A stretch of DNA of 47,146 nt from Candidatus Peregrinibacteria bacterium (GTDB taxonomy: Bacteria > Patescibacteriota > Gracilibacteria > CAIRYL01): assembly GCA_016220175.1 (NCBI GenBank), contig JACRHZ010000008.1:1-47146 (forward strand). The letters run 5' to 3'. The number at the start of each line of letters is the position of its first letter. The first letter of the stretch is position 1. This document shows, in pieces, positions 44,048 through 47,146 of the stretch. Below the pieces are notes generated by a model. The model ran no database searches. It saw only the letters and a program-made list of their open reading frames with translations, and was not told the origin of the DNA. The position numbers and the translations under genes are program-made.

Positions 44048-44511
44048 TTTTGAAATTTTAAATTTCTAAATAAATCTTAATTTCTAATTTTTAAATACTA
44101 TGAATTATGACTTGGAAGAGCGTTCGGCAAAATTTGGAGAAAATGTTATTGAGTTTATAAAATCAATTCAAACGAATGATATATTGAAGCCATTATTCCA
44201 TCAGCTGATCAGATCTTCAACAAGTATTGGCGCAAACTATATGGAGGCAAATTACGCCAGTTCCAAGAGAGATTTTCGAAATAAAATAGCTATTTCTACA
44301 AAGGAGTCGAATGAAACAAAATATTGGCTTAGAATGATCGCAAAAGCTTCTCCCGAAAAAGCTGATATTTGTAGAAAACTCTGGAAAGAAGCTCATGAAT
44401 TAACCCTTATCTTCGCAAAAATCAAAAGAAATTCTTTATAAAATCATTTAAAAATTAAATTTTAGAAATTAAGATTTATTTAGAAATTTAAAATTTCAAA
44501 ATTAAAAATTC
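44038..44511 (+). mobile_element. IVS-like element: four-helix-bundle gene within long inverted repeats
   Basis: The left inverted repeat (44038-44096, 59 bp) and right inverted repeat (44446-44511, 66 bp) are reverse complements apart from a 7-bp insertion (AAATTTT) in the right copy. They are AT-rich and enclose only the four-helix-bundle gene. The left repeat supplies the last recJ codons (Asn, Phe, stop) and the right repeat ends 6 bp before the dgt start. The layout is that of 23S rRNA intervening sequences, but between protein genes. Confidence 0.75.
44100..44441 (+). CDS. Four-helix-bundle protein (23S rRNA intervening-sequence protein family)
   Basis: A 113-residue protein matching the S23/IVP four-helix-bundle family: RSAKFGENVIEFIKSI, then LFHQLIRSSTSIGANYMEA, then KRDFRNKIAISTKESNETKY, then ELTLIFAKIKRNSL. 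The family is encoded in intervening sequences of 23S rRNA genes in many bacteria and also as single genes; its biochemical role is not settled. Here the gene fills an inverted-repeat cassette between recJ and dgt. It is intact, with no frameshift. Spacing to the inverted repeats is 3 bp on the left and 4 bp on the right, so nothing else is carried. Confidence 0.9.
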   Translation: MNYDLEERSAKFGENVIEFIKSIQTNDILKPLFHQLIRSSTSIGANYMEANYASSKRDFRNKIAISTKESNETKYWLRMIAKASPEKADICRKLWKEAHELTLIFAKIKRNSL

Positions 44512-44517
44512 TTTCTT

Positions 44518-45648
44518 ATGACTTTTCTCCTCACTCGCCAAGATCTCGAAAACCGTGAACTTCACATGCTTCCTCCGTATGCGATTCGGAATGTCGAAAG
44601 CAAGGGAAGAGATCATGAAGAATTGAAGTCTCCAACACGGCTTGAATTTCAACGCGATCGAGATCGTGTGCTTCATTCCAAAGCATTCAGACGTCTCAAA
44701 GGAAAAACCCAGGTATTTGTGGCGCATTATGGCGACCATTTCAGATCTCGTCTTACACACACTCTTGAAGTTGCTCAAATTGCGAGGTCGCTTGCTCGAA
44801 TTCTTCAGGGAAATGAAGATCTCTCAGAAACAATCGCTCTTGCGCATGATCTCGGACATACTCCTTTTGGACACGCCGGTGAAGAAGCAATGCGAGAACT
44901 CATGCATCGATTTGGGCTTGATTTTGAACATAACGCTCAGAGCCGAAGAATTGTCGAAATTCTCGAAAAACGAAATCCAAATTACGATGGACTGAATCTC
45001 ACGAAAGAAAGCCGAGAGGGACTTTTTAAACACGTGTCTCCGCATGATCGACAAAAACATAAACTCGCTGAAAATGCTTTTTTAGAAGCACAAATTGTGG
45101 ATTCTGCAGATCAAATCGCGTACCAAAACCATGATATTGATGATGGGCTCCGGAGCGGAATCTTGTCTCTCGATGATCTTTCAAAACTAGATATTTGGCA
45201 AAAAGTTATGGCAAAAATTCCGAGTGGCGGGTCAGAAGAGGTTTGGATTTCACGTCTTGTTTCTGGGCTTATTAATGAAATGGTCGAAAATCTTTCAAAA
45301 GAAAGCGCTCGTAAAATCGCTGAACTGAAGCCGAAAACACCAGATGATATTCGTAATTCAAAAGAAAAAATAGTCGGATTTTCTCAGGAAATGGAAGATA
45401 TGAATACGCAGCTTCGGCATTTTCTCTTTTCATGTTTTTATAAAAGTTCACAAGTAATTGCGCAGAGTACAAATGGAAAAGAAACGATTAAAAAGCTTTT
45501 CTTTTATTTATATGATCATCCCGAAAGTCTTCCAGAGAATTATTACCAGCTTGTCCAATTTGGCGAAAGAAAAGAGGTCGTTCTCAAGGATTTTATTGCA
45601 GGGATGACGGATGATTTTGCGCTGAATTTGGCAGATTCTTTATCCTGA
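44518..45648 (+). CDS. dgt: dGTP triphosphohydrolase (HD-domain dNTPase)
   Basis: A 376-residue protein. The HD phosphohydrolase domain has RSRLTHTLEVAQIARSLAR (first His about 82) and LAHDLGHTPFGHAGEEAM (HD pair about 110-111), with the third metal Asp in QIVDSADQIAYQNHDIDDG. RDRDRVLHSKAFRRLKGKTQ near the N-terminus is typical of the Dgt family. It hydrolyses dNTPs to nucleoside and tripolyphosphate; substrate preference (dGTP or general) is not readable. Its start follows directly after the IVS-like element, so its original upstream region has been replaced or separated. Its TGA stop is shared with a 28-bp palindrome. Confidence 0.93.
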   Translation: MTFLLTRQDLENRELHMLPPYAIRNVESKGRDHEELKSPTRLEFQRDRDRVLHSKAFRRLKGKTQVFVAHYGDHFRSRLTHTLEVAQIARSLARILQGNEDLSETIALAHDLGHTPFGHAGEEAMRELMHRFGLDFEHNAQSRRIVEILEKRNPNYDGLNLTKESREGLFKHVSPHDRQKHKLAENAFLEAQIVDSADQIAYQNHDIDDGLRSGILSLDDLSKLDIWQKVMAKIPSGGSEEVWISRLVSGLINEMVENLSKESARKIAELKPKTPDDIRNSKEKIVGFSQEMEDMNTQLRHFLFSCFYKSSQVIAQSTNGKETIKKLFFYLYDHPESLPENYYQLVQFGERKEVVLKDFIAGMTDDFALNLADSLS

Positions 45649-45674
45649 AAGCGACACGGCGCCGTGTCGCTTTC
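45647..45674. repeat. Perfect 28-bp palindrome, GGCGCC centre, between dgt and the riboflavin kinase
   Basis: Arms GAAAGCGACACGGC and GCCGTGTCGCTTTC with no loop. It includes the last two bases of the dgt stop codon, and its 20-bp core is identical to that of 5297-5324. A GTG inside its right arm (45664) is in frame with the downstream gene. Confidence 0.8.
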
Positions 45675-45684
45675 CAGAAATATC

Positions 45685-46128
45685 ATGCAATTTTCCGGCC
45701 ATACCATCACAGGCGAAGGACGCGGGAGAAAAATCGGATTTCCGACGGTAAATGTTGAATTGCACGTAGGGGACGCATACATGCGTCCCTCGCAAAATCA
45801 TGAAGGTGTATTCGCTGTCCGTGGAAAAATCTTCACAAGTGAGGGTCACCCGCCTACGGGTGACCCTTTTGAAGGCATTGTCCACATCGGTCCTCGCCCA
45901 ACTTTTGACAGTTTCGACATGAGTGTCGAAATTCATATTTTTTCTAGTAGAGACGCGATTCATCGCGTCTCATTTTCAGATATTCCAGAAAATTCGCCAA
46001 TTGAATTTGACATCATTGGCGAAAAGATTCGTGATGTAAAAAAGTTTGATTCTGAGGAAGAATTGAAGAAGCAAATTACGAAGGATTGCGAAGGAGCGAA
46101 GGAGATTTTGAAAAAATCACATAATTGA
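45685..46128 (+). CDS. Free-standing riboflavin kinase with three palindromes in its reading frame
   Basis: About 147 residues from the ATG at 45685 (MQFSGHTITGEGRGRKIGFP). It matches the C-terminal flavokinase domain of RibF: GEGRGRKIGFPTVNVEL, EGVFAVRGKIF, FEGIVHIGPRPTF, EIHIF and the terminal KKFDSEEELKKQITKDCEGA. The FAD-synthetase N-domain is absent, so it would make FMN only. Three different GC-rich palindromes lie inside the frame and encode GDAYMRPS, EGHPPTGDP and SRDAIHRVS. Each falls in a loop between conserved strands, and the frame is kept. An in-frame GTG at 45664 within an upstream palindrome could give seven more residues. It probably makes a working enzyme, but this is inferred from the intact motifs. 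Confidence 0.85.
   Translation: MQFSGHTITGEGRGRKIGFPTVNVELHVGDAYMRPSQNHEGVFAVRGKIFTSEGHPPTGDPFEGIVHIGPRPTFDSFDMSVEIHIFSSRDAIHRVSFSDIPENSPIEFDIIGEKIRDVKKFDSEEELKKQITKDCEGAKEILKKSHN
45770..45789. repeat. Palindrome GGGACGCAT-AC-ATGCGTCCC inside the riboflavin kinase gene
   Basis: Nine-base arms with a 2-base loop, flanked by GTAG on the left and TCGC on the right, a TAGGGG...CCCTCGC pattern shared with the REP flank TCGCAC. Encodes GDAYMRPS in frame. Confidence 0.8.
45842..45867. repeat. Palindrome AGGGTCACCCG...CGGGTGACCCT inside the riboflavin kinase gene
   Basis: Eleven-base arms around CCTA. Encodes EGHPPTGDP in frame, at a predicted hairpin turn between two conserved strands. Confidence 0.8.
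45950..45971. repeat. Palindrome GAGACGCGAT-TC-ATCGCGTCTC inside the riboflavin kinase gene
   Basis: Ten-base arms with a 2-base loop, preceded by GTA. Encodes SRDAIHRVS in frame, after the conserved EIHIF strand. Confidence 0.8.
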
Positions 46129-46135
46129 AGTTTCA

Positions 46136-46426
46136 TTATTCGAATTTTATTCGTACAATTGATATTTGATACACATCTTGTCGATGATGTATAGCCAATA
46201 TCTTGACGATATTTTTTTCAATACGAAAAACTATTCGATATTTCCCCACTCTGAGTTTGCGATATCCTTTCAATGATTTCCTGAGTGGTTTTCCAAATTT
46301 CTCAGGTTCGAGAACGAGTTTTTGTTCAATAGTTTTTTTAATTTGTTCTTTTTCAGCAGAACCTAAAGAAGGAATATCTTTTTTCTGCACTTCCGAATGG
46401 TATTGAAGTATATATTTTATCCCCAT
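46136..46426 (-). CDS. RelE/ParE-family toxin
   Basis: A 96-residue protein with the RelE fold pattern: N-terminal YILQYHSEVQKKDIPSLG, a helix EKEQIKKTIEQKL, then FGKPLRKSLKGYRKLRVGKY, RIVFRIEKNIVKILAIHHR and QDVY at the end. LKGYRKLRVGKYRIVF with the late HHRQDVY is standard for ribosome-dependent RNase toxins of this family. It overlaps the upstream antitoxin gene by 10 bp, which implies coupling. It converges with the riboflavin kinase gene, 7 bp between stops. Confidence 0.85.
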   Translation of the reverse strand: MGIKYILQYHSEVQKKDIPSLGSAEKEQIKKTIEQKLVLEPEKFGKPLRKSLKGYRKLRVGKYRIVFRIEKNIVKILAIHHRQDVYQISIVRIKFE

Positions 46427-46638
46427 GCTTCTTCATGAGAGACAAATTTCGCATTTTTTGTATCTCTCTCTTCTGCAATTTGAATTAAAATATCATCTTC
46501 ATCAATCTCAATTGCGGTTTTTAAGAGTTCTGTTGCTTTTGTCGCGAGAGGAACATGATCTCTTTTTGCCAAAAGAGCGATCGTATATTCTAATTCTGGG
46601 GAAAGTGTGATGTTAAGACGCTTTTTTGTTGTAGGCAT
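46417..46638 (-). CDS. Ribbon-helix-helix antitoxin of the RelE-like pair
   Basis: A 73-residue protein. The N-terminal ribbon-helix-helix reads KKRLNITLSPELEYTIALLA then KATELLKTAIEI. The acidic C-terminal tail (DEDDILIQIAEERDTKN...HEEAW) is the toxin-binding part. First gene of the operon; the promoter upstream contains a dyad over the -10, so autorepression by the RHH protein, alone or with toxin, is likely from the family. Confidence 0.85.
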   Translation of the reverse strand: MPTTKKRLNITLSPELEYTIALLAKRDHVPLATKATELLKTAIEIDEDDILIQIAEERDTKNAKFVSHEEAWG

Positions 46639-46665
46639 ATTGTGATGAAAGAATTCTCAAACATG

Positions 46666-46697
46666 AAAAGTGTATCACTTTTACATCAGAAGTGCAA
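46666..46697 (-). promoter_or_regulatory. Promoter and operator of the toxin-antitoxin pair
   Basis: On the minus strand TTGCAC (46697-46692) and TACACT (46674-46669) are 17 bp apart. The palindrome AAAAGTG-TAT-CACTTTT (46666-46682) covers the -10. The antitoxin starts at 46638. Confidence 0.6.
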
Positions 46698-46765
46698 CGC
46701 TTATGCACACCATCAATAGAACTTCAAAAAAGAATTTCTGTATGTTTTTCCTCAATGAAAATTAT

Positions 46766-46984
46766 TTATTTGTTCGCGCCTTCTCGAAATTGGTTTGTTA
46801 TATTCTGCCTTGTTGCTTCTATTTGCGCAGAAATAGCGTGTTCAGGTTTCTCTGGATTCAGAATCTTGGGGGCTAGACAACTCCCAATTAATGCTAGTAC
46901 TATCACTATAATTTCAGCACAGCCTGGTGCTATTCCTGAATATTCAAACTCAATTTCACGATAATTTTTATGACCTTCCCCCAT
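46766..46984 (-). CDS. Hypothetical small membrane protein
   Basis: A possible 72-residue protein. A polar N-terminus (MGEGHKNYREIEFEYSG) is followed by one hydrophobic segment, CAEIIVIVLALIGSCLA (residues 22-38), and a hydrophilic C-terminus. I do not recognise the family. A competing plus-strand frame covers the same bases with poorer composition. Located between the toxin-antitoxin operon and the IS630 remnant. Moderately uncertain that it is translated. Confidence 0.4.
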   Translation of the reverse strand: MGEGHKNYREIEFEYSGIAPGCAEIIVIVLALIGSCLAPKILNPEKPEHAISAQIEATRQNITNQFREGANK

Positions 46985-47032
46985 GCTTTACAAAGACAAA
47001 AGTATCACTAGTATAATTTCCAATAAATAATT

Positions 47033-47146
47033 TCATGTATAGTGTCTCTGTAGTTTTTGGTCAGCATCTTGCTTTGTGAATTTCCATTGAATTGTTGATA
47101 GACTTTGATTGCGTTGTTTTTGCCAGGCAGATAACTCCTTTTTGAG
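47033..47146 (-). pseudogene. IS630-family transposase, C-terminal fragment (runs off window end)
   Basis: The minus-strand frame entering from the right edge reads LKKELSAWQKQRNQSLSTIQ, then WKFTKQDADQKLQRHYT and stop (47035-47033). The pattern W..xRN....I.W.FT..DA..KL.R.Y is the conserved C-terminus of IS630/Tc1-mariner-type bacterial transposases. The catalytic DDE region lies outside the window, so intactness cannot be judged. Bases between this stop and 46984 may hold the IS end, but the terminal inverted repeat is not identifiable from one side. Confidence 0.7.

Noticed and set aside
46692-46964. Plus-strand open frame of about 90 residues opposite the small membrane protein
   Set aside because: Cysteine- and Ile-rich composition without a convincing motif; it begins in the toxin-antitoxin promoter. 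The minus-strand frame has better charge distribution.
1-47146. CRISPR array
   Set aside because: Several palindromes and repeats occur, but none form a series of regularly spaced direct repeats with unique spacers, and no cas genes are present.
1-47146. UGA recoded as glycine or tryptophan
   Set aside because: ruvA, dgt and other well-conserved genes stop at TGA at the expected family length, so TGA is a stop here.

Overview
The window looks like a chromosomal stretch of an uncultivated Candidate Phyla Radiation (Patescibacteria) bacterium, most likely Peregrinibacteria-like. This is inferred from gene content: a cysteine-rich zinc-ribbon protein typical of CPR genomes, two S-layer-homology proteins with thrombospondin-3-type calcium repeats, a VirB2/TrbC-like small pilin, TrmB-type regulators, a pseudopilin cluster, compact spacing and mostly weak Shine-Dalgarno signals. 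Many genes end in TGA, so the standard code applies rather than the UGA-glycine code of Gracilibacteria/Absconditabacteria. Both ends carry only the C-terminus of a transposase (IS30-like on the left, IS630-like on the right), so the window may be a contig bounded by repeated IS elements.

Layout. 0-5.4 kb is accessory: an IS30 end that cuts off a zinc-ribbon gene, a radical SAM gene between two TrmB regulators with palindromic operator candidates, a tandem-repeat protein, and a REP-associated tyrosine transposase (RAYT) flanked by inverted REP palindromes. 5.4-8.6 kb: ruvA and three pseudopilins. 8.6-12 kb: two unrelated [2Fe-2S] ferredoxins around a Ca2+-type P-ATPase. 12-23.3 kb is a minus-strand housekeeping run: carB, nrnA, dnaJ, guaB, dnaE. 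23.6-32.4 kb is the cell-surface block: an SLH/TSP3 protein, a TPR lipoprotein, the 1608-residue S-layer protein and a PEGA protein, then an orphan HicB and cysS. 34.2-41.6 kb: envelope and sugar genes (GT4, solute-binding lipoprotein, O-antigen-ligase-like protein, GT2) with a pyrK-like gene embedded. 41.8-47.1 kb: small pilin, recJ, a four-helix-bundle gene in long inverted repeats, dgt, a free-standing riboflavin kinase, a RelE/RHH toxin-antitoxin pair and an IS630 remnant.

The two most unusual things are these. First, IMP dehydrogenase (guaB) carries an N-terminal Phd/YefM antitoxin-like DNA-binding domain, and a palindrome with the YefM-type TGTACA core lies across the -10 of its own promoter; this suggests an enzyme that represses its own gene. 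Second, short GC-rich palindromes of several families are scattered through the window together with a RAYT, and they lie inside reading frames: three different ones in the surface loops of the riboflavin kinase and one in recJ that is identical over 28 bp to an intergenic copy 42 kb away. A four-helix-bundle gene inside about 60-bp inverted repeats, resembling a 23S rRNA intervening sequence that has landed between protein genes, is a third mobile system.
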